This document shows, piece after piece, positions 46,918 through 57,900 of a stretch of 64,000 nucleotides of DNA. Numbering within the stretch: the first letter of the stretch is position 1; each line of letters begins with the position of its first letter. The position numbers and the translations under genes were made by a program. A model generated the notes under the pieces. The model made no database searches. It saw nothing but the letters and a program-made list of their open reading frames with translations, and was not told the origin of the DNA. Source of the stretch: Chitinophagales bacterium (GTDB lineage: Bacteria > Bacteroidota > Bacteroidia > Chitinophagales > UBA10324); NCBI GenBank assembly GCA_013816805.1, contig JACDDS010000001.1, positions 353,150 through 417,149 on the forward strand, written 5' to 3'.

Positions 46918-46968
46918 ATGCCTAATAAATTAACAGACTACCGTAAGAATGCAACAATCACACAATAA
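46918..46968 (+). pseudogene. 5-prime fragment of a regulator-like gene, MPNKL copy 2
   Basis: Sixteen codons MPNKLTDYRKNATITQ and a stop. It is the same beginning as the fragment at 37,742-37,813. It lies on the right side of unit A, in the 344-bp gap before the HEPN gene. Confidence 0.35.
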
Positions 46969-46991
46969 GGGTTTAAATTAGGTTTCTCATA

Positions 46992-48017
46992 ATGAAAACC
47001 GAAACTAAAGGAACCCCTACCATAACTAATGGCCACATTGGTGTTCTTGTGGGCAGTGTATCTGATCTTTCATCTATTGATTTTTCTCCCTGGGGATGCA
47101 AGTGCTTTCATATCAATAGTTCGAAATTTCAAGAATATATTCATCTTTATTCTAAAGACAGCGACTGGTACGAATTAACATGGCGCAATATCAATTCTGC
47201 ATGTAATGAATCCGCAGATGGAGATAAAGATTTTTTGGGCAAAGACAATCTTAATGTACTTGTCCCTCTTTCTCTTGAAACATTACCTTCAGAGGAAGAC
47301 ATTCATGACATACGGTTAGCCCTCCTTTTAATTTTCCCTTCAGAAATTTCCGTAAAAAATATCATAAATATTCAAGTCTACGATCATAAATACATTCATT
47401 CAAACTCATATTCAATAATACCATTTCATCCAATTGGAGAAATGGAGAATATGTATATCAATTTTATTAATATACAATACTTGCAGATTGATGAAGTGAA
47501 TATATTCTTGAAGTTGTATAAAGAAAGAAAACCAAAATTGAAATATGTTCAGCTCGCTCTTAGTTTTTATGAAAGCTCATGGAGAGTTCAGTCTTATGAT
47601 TACACACTTTCGTTCGTTAGTTTGTGTATTGCATTAGAAGGAATAGTACAGGGAAGTGAACAAGTATCTTATAAATTAAGAAGAAATATTGCGGTATTAT
47701 GCGGTGGTAAATATGATCAGTCAGTTCTGATTCTTGGAAATGTTAAAAAGATTTATGACACCCGTTCTGATATAGTTCATTCAAATGTTGACCGTAATCC
47801 ATATGCTAGGTTAAATCAGTATTATGATTACACTAAGGCTATTGTTTCAAGAATGATTATTGAAATGATTTTACATAATTTATCTGATCTAAAAACTCTT
47901 GATACAAGACTTGGAGAACTGGGGTTTGGAGATAAAGCAAAAATCTCTTCTGATTATACAGAATGTGTTCCGAATCAGAAATTAATGGAGGCGGTAGTTT
48001 CGACAAGTTTAAAATAA
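46992..48017 (+). CDS. ApeA-like HEPN protein
   Basis: 341 aa. The C-terminal third (SFVSLCIALEGIVQG, YKLRRNIAVLCGG, KKIYDTRSDIVHSN) matches the ApeA-type HEPN domain, including the RxxxxH motif in RSDIVH. The N-terminal ~190 residues (LDFSPWGCK, VNIQVYDHKYIH) may be a sensor part. ApeA and related HEPN proteins act in anti-phage defence, with RNase activity inferred for the family. It lies between the two repeated units together with the SIR2-like gene at 48,778. A defence function is likely. Confidence 0.7.
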   Translation: MKTETKGTPTITNGHIGVLVGSVSDLSSIDFSPWGCKCFHINSSKFQEYIHLYSKDSDWYELTWRNINSACNESADGDKDFLGKDNLNVLVPLSLETLPSEEDIHDIRLALLLIFPSEISVKNIINIQVYDHKYIHSNSYSIIPFHPIGEMENMYINFINIQYLQIDEVNIFLKLYKERKPKLKYVQLALSFYESSWRVQSYDYTLSFVSLCIALEGIVQGSEQVSYKLRRNIAVLCGGKYDQSVLILGNVKKIYDTRSDIVHSNVDRNPYARLNQYYDYTKAIVSRMIIEMILHNLSDLKTLDTRLGELGFGDKAKISSDYTECVPNQKLMEAVVSTSLK

Positions 48018-48056
48018 TTAATGTGAGTTTTTAATAATTTCAAATGGAGTTTTTCT

Positions 48057-48505
48057 ATGCGAATGAAATTGTCGGATTATAAAAAGCTTTCAAAGCAGGA
48101 AAGAAGTATGGTGCCGGCAAAGGAACGCCCGTTATCTCAAGGGTGTAGCGTTGTTATAATAGCATGTTTCTTTTTGGTTCTTATTGTGATGATTAAAACG
48201 TGCACCAGCGACGATTCTACAAATCATAAAGCTTCAGTGCCAGGTAACCATGACGTTGTTTACAATAGTGACTAGGATGGGTCAGTTTCACAGATAAAAA
48301 GCTACTTAAAAGAGCATTTGAATGATTATGATAGTTATGACCGGTGAAGTGGGGGAGTGTAGTACATCTGCCAAATAACCAGGGTTTTGAGGCATGGCAT
48401 ACATACCGGGCCAAAAATGCCTTTGGTGGTAAAATATTAGTAAAACAAGTGTTCTTTTTTGATGAGCAGGGAAATATTACCAGCGTTCAGAATGATGAAC
48501 CATAA
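48057..48505 (+). pseudogene. Decayed small membrane protein gene
   Basis: The first 72 codons (KLSDYKKLSKQERSMVPAKE, a membrane helix VVIIACFFLVLIVM) end at a TAG. The same frame continues DGSVSQIKSYLKEHLNDYDS until a TGA, then another frame gives LPNNQGFEAWHTYRAKNAFG, QVFFFDEQGNI and a stop at 48,505. Two stops and one frameshift in what was one ~148-codon gene mean genuine decay. A membrane-anchored protein of unknown function is implied. Confidence 0.6.
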
Positions 48506-48777
48506 AATTGCGGGTAAAATGGCATCTAATCGCCGTTTTTAGTCATTAAATAACCTTCAAATGCTAATTAACCGAGGGTTAAATGGTAATTAATTGTGTG
48601 CCTTTCGTTTTAAATTTCAAAAAGCCGTTTTTCTTTCAAAGCAGCCAGTGGCGTGTATTTCGCAGTTTTTATCTATCAGTCAATAATTGTCATTTTGTTT
48701 TACCCCCGTACAAAGAAGTAGTTTGAATTATTTTTAATTTAATAAATGATTCAATCGCTCACCTCATAATTTCACTC

Positions 48778-49845
48778 TTGCTTGAATCTGGATTTCAAAA
48801 GGATGTGATTCCTCCTACACAAAATAATGTGAGTTTATCACCTCACGTTGTTATTCTTGGTGCAGGTGCAAGTGTCGCAGCCTTTCCAAACGGGGATAAA
48901 AAAGGTTATGAATTGCCTTTGATGCAATCTCTTGTTAAGTTACTTAATCTTGATAAAATCTTACCTCAAGAATATTATCTCTTATTGAATGATTTTGAGG
49001 AACTGTATAACGGAATTTCAATAAATCCCTCGCTCTCCAGGATAAAGACCGATATTGATGATATACTATATCAGTATTTTTATAATCTTAGAATTCCTGA
49101 TACGCCTACTCTTTATGATTATCTTATTCTTTCATTAAGAGAAAAAGATATTATTGCAACCGTTAACTGGGATCCGCTTTTGTTACAATGTTTACGCAGA
49201 CATCATAAAATAAAAAAAAGATTACCTAATGTGATTTTTCTACATGGAAATGTTGCAGTTGGTATTTGTCCAGATTGCCATATTAGTGGCTATAAATACA
49301 ATCAAATCTGCCATCGTTGTTACAAACCTTTTCAACCACTGAAACTTTTATATCCAATTCATAAAAAGGACTATACTGAAGATGAATCCATCAACAGAGA
49401 ATGGAAACAATTGAAAGGATATTTAAGTCAGGCATTATTCATAACAATTTATGGATACAGTGCTCCGGAATCTGATATTGAAGCAAAGAATCTGATGTTG
49501 GAAGCGATAAAGGCTAACAAGTCCAGAGTATTTTCTGAAATTGAAATTATTGATATTAAATCCAAGACTGAAATTGAGAATAGTTGGCATCACTTTTTTT
49601 ATAAAACGCATTATCGATCGATAGATTCTTTACAGCAAAGCTACTTATGGTTTCATCCAAGGAGGAGTTGCGATGCTTTTTTTTCAGCATATGCCATGAA
49701 TAGTCCTTTCGACAACAATCCGTTCCCTGCCTTTAATACCATAGACGAAATGCATGATTGGATAGAACCATTATTAAAGGATGAAAGGAAAGTGGAGGCA
49801 AAACAAAGTATGTTTACCTATAAGGCAAATCAATTATACAAATGA
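48778..49845 (+). CDS. SIR2-like domain protein
   Basis: 355 aa, read from a TTG because no ATG precedes the Rossmann motif. The SIR2-like features are GAGAS at 28-32, TVNWDPLL with Asn130, FLHG with His156, and GYSAPESD at 226-233. A four-cysteine zinc site (Cys164/167, Cys178/181) splits the domain. SIR2-like proteins of this class are NAD-depleting effectors in Thoeris, DSR and related defence systems. Protein deacetylase activity is the less likely alternative. The gene is next to the HEPN gene at 46,992 and ends 166 bp before the opposing propeller gene of unit B. Confidence 0.8.
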   Translation: MLESGFQKDVIPPTQNNVSLSPHVVILGAGASVAAFPNGDKKGYELPLMQSLVKLLNLDKILPQEYYLLLNDFEELYNGISINPSLSRIKTDIDDILYQYFYNLRIPDTPTLYDYLILSLREKDIIATVNWDPLLLQCLRRHHKIKKRLPNVIFLHGNVAVGICPDCHISGYKYNQICHRCYKPFQPLKLLYPIHKKDYTEDESINREWKQLKGYLSQALFITIYGYSAPESDIEAKNLMLEAIKANKSRVFSEIEIIDIKSKTEIENSWHHFFYKTHYRSIDSLQQSYLWFHPRRSCDAFFSAYAMNSPFDNNPFPAFNTIDEMHDWIEPLLKDERKVEAKQSMFTYKANQLYK

Positions 49846-49920
49846 TAATCGCCATAACTTAAATTGAAGATTTGCCTTGCCACACCTCCTATTATCTATC
49901 GGATGTGGAAGTAATAACTT

Positions 49921-49941
49921 TTACTACGGTGTAGTAAAAGC
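49921..49941. terminator. Possible bidirectional terminator hairpin
   Basis: Perfect 9-bp inverted repeat TTTTACTAC/GTAGTAAAA with a 3-base loop between the convergent SIR2-like gene and the propeller gene of unit B. The stem is AT-rich, so efficiency is uncertain. Confidence 0.5.
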
Positions 49942-49945
49942 CATC

Positions 49946-50015
49946 AGGCAATAACGCTACGGTGAGTAGCCTCCCCATAGGGATCAAACAATTGCAGGGT
50001 GGCTGTTCCGCTATC
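49946..50015 (-). pseudogene. T9SS sorting-domain remnant behind unit B
   Basis: In a frame other than that of the overlapping propeller gene, the minus strand encodes GTATLQLFDPYGEATHRSVI and a stop. The DNA closely matches the segment at 51,466-51,520 inside the sorting domain of giant protein B (GGATCAAACAATTGCAGGG shared). It is a leftover piece of a duplicated C-terminus. Confidence 0.5.
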
Positions 50016-51333
50016 GTTGTATCACCATCTTTTCACTAAATCTTTCATTCGAATTTTGCAACGTAATTAAATACAAGCCTTGTGCGAGATCATGTACATC
50101 AATTTTTAAGTCTTTTGATGCTGGAGACAGGGTACAAGTTTTTATGGTTCTTCCGTATTGATCTATAATATAAAGCAGCGAGGCTTGGTTGATATTATAG
50201 TTAAGATTGAAATAGTTAGTTGAAGGATTTGGATTTATTTTTACTTCTATTAGCTTCCTTACGGTATTAACATTAGTAGCATAATTTAGCCTTCCTATTC
50301 CTTTAATTTCTTCACCGTCGGTCGAGTAAAAATCTATAATTCCTCCCACGTAAAGTTGATGTTTAAAAAATGCTTGTGAAAATGCAATCCCTCCATCAGT
50401 AAAGTTTAGATCATGCCAATTATTTCCATCCCATGTAGCTTCCCTATTCACGAAACATGAAGTTCCTTTATACATATCCCCAGCTGCATATAATAGACTA
50501 TCCTTCGATTTCAAATCGTATGCTACACCACAAATTTCCTCATCGTTCATTGGAGCCCAGTTCTTACCATTCCACTCTGCAAACATTTGACAATATACCC
50601 CTCCTGCGGTATCAAAATTTCCACTTATTACAAGATTGCTATTATAAAGACCGATAGAGAAAACATTTCCATCATATTGAGACTTACTATATTTTGTTCC
50701 GCCATTCAAATCATCCCATGAAGAACCATTCCACGCGGCAATATTATTAAAACTGGAATCGCCAACAGATTTGAATAAACCACCTATAATTAATTGGTCC
50801 TGATAAATACCTAAGGCATTTACTTCACCTGGAATAGGTCCGTTTATTCCACCTCCTACTGCTTGCCAATATTGACCATTCCATTTACTAATGCCTGCTC
50901 CGGATTCTTCTCCGGCATAAAGTGTATCATGATAGACACAGAATGCATTTACAATATCACCTACCGTAGGTACATCCTGAATGAAATGATGGTTTACATA
51001 ACGCTTTAGCCCTTTGCCGGAGGCAAGTAACAAAGTATCATGCATCATGATAGATGCCGTTACCTCATTGGCAGCAAACTCACCGTCATCTTCAGTGCTC
51101 AGCCATTTATTGCCGTCCCATATGGCAAGGTTTCGGGAAACCGAATCCCCTGCATAATAAAATAAACCACCAACATACAATAAGTCATTGATAGTATCAA
51201 CGCTCAATGTATTTACTGTAACAATTCCATCTGAGTCTTCGGGGCGAACACCAGTTTCCAATGAAAACCATACCTGCGCACTTAAATGGAACGATAGAAA
51301 CATCGGTATAATTAAGAAAAAAAGTTTTTTCAT
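50011..51333 (-). CDS. T9SS-exported propeller protein, copy B
   Basis: 440 aa paralogue of the protein at 37,924-39,249, with signal peptide (FHLSAQ), WDGNKW/WNGSSWDD repeats and LYVGGLFYYAGDSVSRN-type blades, and a C-terminal T9SS sorting domain (VKINPNPSTNYFNL, IIDQYGRTIKTCTLSP, QGLYLITLQ). The start overlaps the giant-gene stop by 4 bp, as in unit A. Blade sequences have diverged while the ends are similar. Probably a surface-binding partner of the giant protein. Confidence 0.75.
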   Translation of the reverse strand: MKKLFFLIIPMFLSFHLSAQVWFSLETGVRPEDSDGIVTVNTLSVDTINDLLYVGGLFYYAGDSVSRNLAIWDGNKWLSTEDDGEFAANEVTASIMMHDTLLLASGKGLKRYVNHHFIQDVPTVGDIVNAFCVYHDTLYAGEESGAGISKWNGQYWQAVGGGINGPIPGEVNALGIYQDQLIIGGLFKSVGDSSFNNIAAWNGSSWDDLNGGTKYSKSQYDGNVFSIGLYNSNLVISGNFDTAGGVYCQMFAEWNGKNWAPMNDEEICGVAYDLKSKDSLLYAAGDMYKGTSCFVNREATWDGNNWHDLNFTDGGIAFSQAFFKHQLYVGGIIDFYSTDGEEIKGIGRLNYATNVNTVRKLIEVKINPNPSTNYFNLNYNINQASLLYIIDQYGRTIKTCTLSPASKDLKIDVHDLAQGLYLITLQNSNERFSEKMVIQR

Positions 51334-54300
51334 TTTGTTTTAACGATTGTTTTAACAATTACATCATCGTTTAAAATAACCCTGAGCAGATAGTTGCCAC
51401 ACATTAGATTCTTATCCATACTTATGATAGCAGATAAGTAATTGCTCATCGATTGAGTTGCTACAGTGAGTAGCCTGCCAAAGGGATCAAACAATTGCAG
51501 GGTGGCTCCTCCATCTGAAATATCACCCGCGGTCTTTTTAATGGTTACATTGAATGATTCGGACGTCGGATTGGGAAAAACAGTTACATCGTACTTGTGG
51601 TTATCAGAAATATGTGCATACCCTGAATTTGAAACTTTAAAATCCTCATGACCAAAGTCGCCATTTGTATAAGTAAAAAATTCTTTTTCGCTGTAAAACG
51701 TACAATTCAAATCTTGATTATAGTACTTGCATCTGAAGGTATCAGTGGCTAACGGATAACCGGGATACGTCACTGTGTAAGAAGAGCCTGTTGCGCCGCT
51801 TATATCCACCCCGTTTTTCTGCCATTGAAGGGTATAATCCGTAAGCTGTTCAGCAGTTAATAGCTTTGAAAACGAAAATGGCAATCCTAATGGACTGGTA
51901 TAGGTCTCTTCAGTACAATCAGCACACCAAGTATGACACGATACTTCTACATAAACGGGTGTCTGTGCGCAGCAACCATTCTCATTATTGGATGTTATTT
52001 TAACGCTGTTTATATATAGCTCGTACTCATACGGATCAGTACCTTCCGCTGAGCAATCAGGATTGATCAGTGATTCAGTAATCACTGAAGTGCCGGTGAG
52101 GTCCTGAAGGTAAACACCCGGTGTCCATTCATAATATTCGTTGCTGCCTGCTGTCAATTTTATCTGAGCGCATTCTCCACTAAGAATAGAAATGTGATCT
52201 CCACCCTGATCCTCAAAACTGACAGTTGGGGCAGAGCCGTTAACTGTAAAGGTAATCGATGCTTCATTCGTACTGCCTGAGCATAAATTTGCCGAGGTCA
52301 CCTTGCATTTATATGTTATCTCACCGTTGACATCATCACTACTAGGGGTGATATTATTGAGAACATTTTGGGTTGCACCAATTATCACGGTACTTCCCTT
52401 ATACCACTTGTAATCGCCGTCAAATTGACCATTTTTATGATCTGCAGCTATAGCATGGAGATCTGCCTTATCTCCTTCGCAAACCGTTAGTTCCGGAGGA
52501 GGCACAATTGAGACACGGGGGTAAATTCGTATTGGAACAGTCGATCGTACTGTTACGTTTTGATCGTCTGTTATCTCTACCAGCAAAATCATTGAATCTG
52601 ATGGGTAATTGGCATCTGAAGCACCCAGGTTTAGAGTGTTACTTGTCCCGGAGGCCAACTGTATCTTGTCTCCATTAACATTGAACCATGTATACACAGG
52701 GTTACTGTTTAAAGGCGAATGTGCAGTTACAATAATAGGATTTCCGCTGCAGAAATAATCCATTCCTGAGTCATACTCCGGGTCTAATATCTCATCATCA
52801 GACCTGCTGATATTAGAAGTGGCAAGGCTAAAGCAACCGCTGCCATCGATACCAGTTAGAGTATATTGCATATATGGATAAATAAAGATATGCTTGTAAT
52901 CATCACCATCTTCGGCTGTGAGATAGGTGGTATATTCATTAGGCCTTGCATATACTTTATCACCTTCAATAGTACTGTTTCCTGCTGTAATATTATCATA
53001 AAGACCCAAGGTGGGCGACCACCAAAAAGAGGTGTTGGAAGGACCGCTTGCCTGTAGCTTTTTACCCTGACCATTTGATAAATTATAGGTTCCAGAAGTT
53101 GGAGAAACTGAAACACCAGGGGGCGTATTTACATGAATAGTGCAGGTTTGTACCTTGTTAGGGTCACCATCGCCGGTTACCGTTACGTTTGCAGTGCTTG
53201 TCGTTTGTGGTATAAATGTTACATTATTTCCTGTATAGCTGCTCAAGAACGATTCGGTAGAACCCGGTGTATTAGTTCCATTTATCTTCCAATCGTAAGT
53301 AGATGCTCCGCTCACAGAAAGATTAGCCGTAGTTCCTTTCACTGGTGAACCCAGTTGACTTAGAATTTGATGATCGCACGGGTTATTAGGAACATTACAG
53401 TTTAATGTTAACTGTGTGGCAATTTTATAAAGACGGGTTACAGAATATGGTGGTAAGTATACGAAGACCAAATCTGTTAGATTTGAAGAGAATTTTTTAG
53501 GATAGATGTGATTAAGAATGGGAAATGCCCCATCTCCTTTTTTACTATTTCCAGCTTCTGTCCCGCTAATATGTTGACTAGTTGTGGTTTGCCAAAAATA
53601 TGATACATCATCATTACCAAGAATATAGCATATAGGGTTTAAATAATCTTGACTTGCTTGTCCAGGAATACTCTGAGGAAGACTAATTTGCTCATACCCT
53701 GCTGATCCTGTCCATCCCAAATCAAAAGGTCTGATCCATTGACCAGCTGAACCCAGATTTAAAATAATTGATTGTTCTAAGGAATTACCGGAATTGCTAA
53801 AGTTCCATCCATACAAGGTCGGATCGGTTGTATTTGAAATGAAGCTTTGTGAATTGAAAGTTAATTTTGAAGCGAGTGCATTATCTTTTAAAGCTTCACC
53901 GATTAATTTTAAGCAATTTCCAGTTGCTGTTAATTGCCACGCAAAAGTTGTGATTCCGGAAAATCTATCCGAATAATTAAAACCATTTATGTCAGTGAAG
54001 AAAGATCCTTGCGGAGCATCCTGCGCCATTGTTTGAGCATATACGTGTGATATAGGTTCAAACTCTAAATATTGCAATGTAAGGGCAGCCATAAACAAAC
54101 CATGAGCCCAGCTCCCTGGTACATCATGGCTGGATTTCATATTGTATTCAGTTATCCATGCTTCCACACCGCTTGGTATAACTTTTATGCTATTGGACCT
54201 GAAATACTTAGTTACGCTTTCAAAGGGCTGACTAAGAATAGCCGGTAAATCGGAAACTAAGGGAAAGGTATTCTGAATATTATCGGTAGGGTAATTATGA

Positions 54301-54989
54301 AAGCTTAATGCATCACCTGAGTTCAGGTGTAGCCTGCCGGTCTGAGTACCTTTTTTAGGCAGATCAAGAAGTGCATTCCAGGTATTCTCTCTGCAATCCT
54401 TACCATCGGTATTAAGATCAACACCAGCCATATCGCCATCTTCAATACCAGAGGAAGCTGCAACCACGCTCACATGCACATTTGTAAAATCAGGATCAGC
54501 ATGAAGTTTGTCTAAGTATTCATTCGCGGCGTTTAGATAATCAGTAGCATTTGGATAAGTGCACCATGTTTTGTTATGCCCGCCAAGATAGATTTCATTT
54601 CCAAGCTCAACATACTTAATGTTCAGCTTCAAATCCTTTGCGAAAGAAAGCTCTTTGCTATCATAATCATAGGTTGAATACAGCATATTGAATACAAATA
54701 AAGCATCCGCATTATTTCCGTCCAATGAAAATTTGATGTCTGTCAGGCGGTTATCGATCACATCTGGTTTAGGCGCAAATAAATCTGGGTCAACACATCT
54801 GATATTTTTGGGGAGGTTAAGGGGTGTTTTAAAATTTGAATTGGTATTTTCATATGAATAGATTTCCGGTTCATAGTACCAGCCTTTATTCCAATCCCAG
54901 AAACCTTCGCCACTGTGCAGGCGAAAAACGGTGCTGTTAAGCTTGGGTATATTTGTAATTAAAGAAATGTCATTCCACCCTCCATAATT
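51330..54989 (-). CDS. Giant T9SS exoprotein, copy B: glycosidase and C-terminal half
   Basis: The C-terminal half of the second giant gene, separated from its N-terminal half by a one-base frameshift near 54,995. The open frame begins with YGGWNDISLITNIPKLNS and WDWNKGWYYEPEIYS, matching copy A. The GH-A barrel is intact, with VELGNEIYLGGHNKTW and AWITEYNMKS. Ig-like repeats and a T9SS sorting domain (FPNPTSESFNVTIKK, LQLFDPFGRLLTV, GNYLLRVIL) follow. Prediction programs would start this half at the internal GTG at 54,761, but homology shows the coding sequence extends upstream into the join. Confidence 0.8.
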   Translation of the reverse strand, partial: NYGGWNDISLITNIPKLNSTVFRLHSGEGFWDWNKGWYYEPEIYSYENTNSNFKTPLNLPKNIRCVDPDLFAPKPDVIDNRLTDIKFSLDGNNADALFVFNMLYSTYDYDSKELSFAKDLKLNIKYVELGNEIYLGGHNKTWCTYPNATDYLNAANEYLDKLHADPDFTNVHVSVVAASSGIEDGDMAGVDLNTDGKDCRENTWNALLDLPKKGTQTGRLHLNSGDALSFHNYPTDNIQNTFPLVSDLPAILSQPFESVTKYFRSNSIKVIPSGVEAWITEYNMKSSHDVPGSWAHGLFMAALTLQYLEFEPISHVYAQTMAQDAPQGSFFTDINGFNYSDRFSGITTFAWQLTATGNCLKLIGEALKDNALASKLTFNSQSFISNTTDPTLYGWNFSNSGNSLEQSIILNLGSAGQWIRPFDLGWTGSAGYEQISLPQSIPGQASQDYLNPICYILGNDDVSYFWQTTTSQHISGTEAGNSKKGDGAFPILNHIYPKKFSSNLTDLVFVYLPPYSVTRLYKIATQLTLNCNVPNNPCDHQILSQLGSPVKGTTANLSVSGASTYDWKINGTNTPGSTESFLSSYTGNNVTFIPQTTSTANVTVTGDGDPNKVQTCTIHVNTPPGVSVSPTSGTYNLSNGQGKKLQASGPSNTSFWWSPTLGLYDNITAGNSTIEGDKVYARPNEYTTYLTAEDGDDYKHIFIYPYMQYTLTGIDGSGCFSLATSNISRSDDEILDPEYDSGMDYFCSGNPIIVTAHSPLNSNPVYTWFNVNGDKIQLASGTSNTLNLGASDANYPSDSMILLVEITDDQNVTVRSTVPIRIYPRVSIVPPPELTVCEGDKADLHAIAADHKNGQFDGDYKWYKGSTVIIGATQNVLNNITPSSDDVNGEITYKCKVTSANLCSGSTNEASITFTVNGSAPTVSFEDQGGDHISILSGECAQIKLTAGSNEYYEWTPGVYLQDLTGTSVITESLINPDCSAEGTDPYEYELYINSVKITSNNENGCCAQTPVYVEVSCHTWCADCTEETYTSPLGLPFSFSKLLTAEQLTDYTLQWQKNGVDISGATGSSYTVTYPGYPLATDTFRCKYYNQDLNCTFYSEKEFFTYTNGDFGHEDFKVSNSGYAHISDNHKYDVTVFPNPTSESFNVTIKKTAGDISDGGATLQLFDPFGRLLTVATQSMSNYLSAIISMDKNLMCGNYLLRVILNDDVIVKTIVKTK

Positions 54990-57900
54990 GGGGTTTTGAG
55001 AATTACATCATCGTTGATGCCCTTGGTATTTTCAGTATTGTATCCGAACCAATCCTCTTTACCGTCATTATCTTTATCCAGTTCATGTGTCAAAGACGAT
55101 ACCGTAATCCCAACGTATGAGCTTGGAACGTATGATAAATTACCTGAAGATGGAAGAGTAAATCCTTCCACGAAATTCATAGTTATAGATTTATCGGTCA
55201 TCAATGCAGACTTACCTGAAAGGCTATCGCCTTTTATACTATCCTGGGCAATAATATTTCCTTCCATATTTGTTTGTCCATGAACTTTACATTTTTTTCC
55301 GATGATAAAAAACACGTGTTCAGGATAGCCAGAAAGGTTTCTCACCCAGGCTCCGGAATGCAGCACCAATGAATCCCTTATTATAAAAATAAAATAAGAA
55401 CTGCTATTGCCGGTAAGAGTTAATGTGTCATCCAACCATGCCGTGCTGTCCACTTTATAAACACCGCCTGAATAAGATTTATGACTTAAAACACTTGGAA
55501 TGGTAGTGGCCGGCAATCGTTTATACCTGGCTATAACCGAGTCCAAGTCGGTGATAGCTGAATCTACAGTTGAATTACTGGTGTATACACCTCCGGTAGC
55601 TGTTACATTGGATGATACGGATAATTTTGCTCCGGCCCTCCCTATTACCTTAATGCTGTCCACCGTATTCACCCTTTGTCCCGAAAGAAGTCCATAAAGT
55701 GAACTTTTATTGATTGCCGGAGGCTGTACCCCTATTATAATATCATCAAGAGCAGTACAACCCACGCTATCTACAACAGAAAGGCTATAAGAATTGGTAA
55801 ACTGGTAAGAGGTGGTAGGATTTGCTGCCGTACCTGAACTAAGGTGATCATAAGGAAGCCAGGAATACGCGTAAGGACTAGTTCCTCCTGAAACCGTTGG
55901 GCTTCCACCAAGAGTTAAGGAGGTATAGCCGATGCTAAGAATAGTATCTCTTCCTGCATTTATGTTTAAAGCAGGGTCTACTTTAACAACTACTGTGTCC
56001 TTTGTATTGCATCCATTGGAGTTGGTTATCGTCAGAATGTATGATGTTGTGCTGGTGGGAGAAACTGAAGGATTTGGTAAAGTGGAAATTGTTGTTGCTC
56101 CTACTTTCCAATCAACCGTAAAAGGAGATGTAACTTCAGTTCCTGTAGGACCTCCGCCGATTGTGGTTGAATGTCCAGCGCAAAGAATACGGTCTGCTCC
56201 AGCGTCTACCTGAGGTTTTACTTTTATAGTAATATTAGCTGTGTCAGTGGCAGTCGTATGGTCTAAGTCTGTCACAGTTAAGATATATAAGGTTGTTTGA
56301 ATAGGCGAAGCAATAGGATGGGTAATGGCTGTATCGTTAAGCCCTGTGGAGGGTGACCACAGATAATTAAGCGTACCCACACCCCCTGAGCCTGCCGGAT
56401 TTCCGCCAAGAGTTTTTGATCCTCCGGTACAGAATGTAGTATCCGTTCCCGCATGTGCATATACTACAGGTGATTTCTTTGAAATAGTAAAATATCCAAA
56501 TGCATTTTGATTTGTAGAATTTTGGACGCTGCCTGTTGTAGTTGTCCCCGTTGTCGTCACCGCACCCGTATTGTGCCATTTCGTTCCATCCCATCTGCCA
56601 ATCTTTAGTGTAGAAAGTGTATAGATATCGCAAGTTGTTGCAGCCCAATAAAGGGTAAGCTTCACGTTGCTGCTTCCAATCATTCTTTTTGTATTCCAGT
56701 ATTCACAGCTACTGACATACGTCAGAGAATCTTTTGTGCTTCCTAATGTTTGTGCACTATTAAAGTATTCCGCTCTAAACGCATCAGTAGCCAATGATGG
56801 TGCAGTAATGGCAATCGGTTTATAGACACTTCCTTTCCCTACCGGAAAAGTAAATGCCGTGTTTCCAATCTTGATAACAGGTCCTTTAACAAAGCTACTA
56901 TTGGAAACACTGGTTGCTGTTGCTCCACTTCTAAGCGTTAGGACATTTGTTGTATCGGTAATAATATACCCATTGACTAAATCTAAATTATTGGAAACAG
57001 ATATTGCTTTTTGTAACGTTATCTGTCCCCCATTTTTATCCACCACCATCTTATACAACTGTGGTGATACTGCACCGTAGATGGCTTGATTATTTGTACC
57101 GGTAAATTTGAAAGTTGTATTCCCTATGGAAGTTAATGACGTATTGTTCCATTTAATATCCTTCAATATTTTAAGAGTTCCGCCATTAATGATACAGTCT
57201 GCACTTTGTGAGGTAACGAAGGTGTCAGCTACTTGTACCGTACCGGAAATAATATGCACTCCTCCCAAACCGAACATTTCAAGGTCATAGAACTTCATGG
57301 TGCCGGATGAGCTATTCTTTAAGGTGTTATTGTAGTAGCACATGACCCGTGAGGTTCCTTCGTTTACGGTTCCGGCTATATACTCCCACATAGTGCTTCC
57401 ACCCATACCTATTCGCCCCATTAAGGTTACCGTACCTCCTGTTTTATTAAACTGAATATTAGGGAGCTTCCCCGAGATGCTGCTTCCCTGGTTATCATTA
57501 ATAGTTTGGGAACCTGTACCGTTAACAATGATAGTGACTGTTCCACCTCCAACGGATGCTGTATTTGAACTTAGAATATTACCCGGTACTTCAATAGTGG
57601 AGCTTGTGGGGGTGTTCAGGAAGAGTTGATTGCTTCCTGACAACGTCAGCTTATGATCCACCTCAAGGGTAATGTTCTTAATAGTGAACTGTGTGGTCTG
57701 TGACGGAGCAGTGAATTCTGCATCGTATAAGATGTAGCGGCTGGTGTTGGCTGATGAATTGATAATCGTCGTGGTGTTCGAAGCTCTTTTGAAAACAACT
57801 TTACCACTGTTGTGCGTGAAGCTGCCTGTCTTGAGGGTGACGTCCCCTGCTAAGGTCATGGTGCCCGAGGTGCTGGTGAAAGCAGTGCCATCAATGGTAA

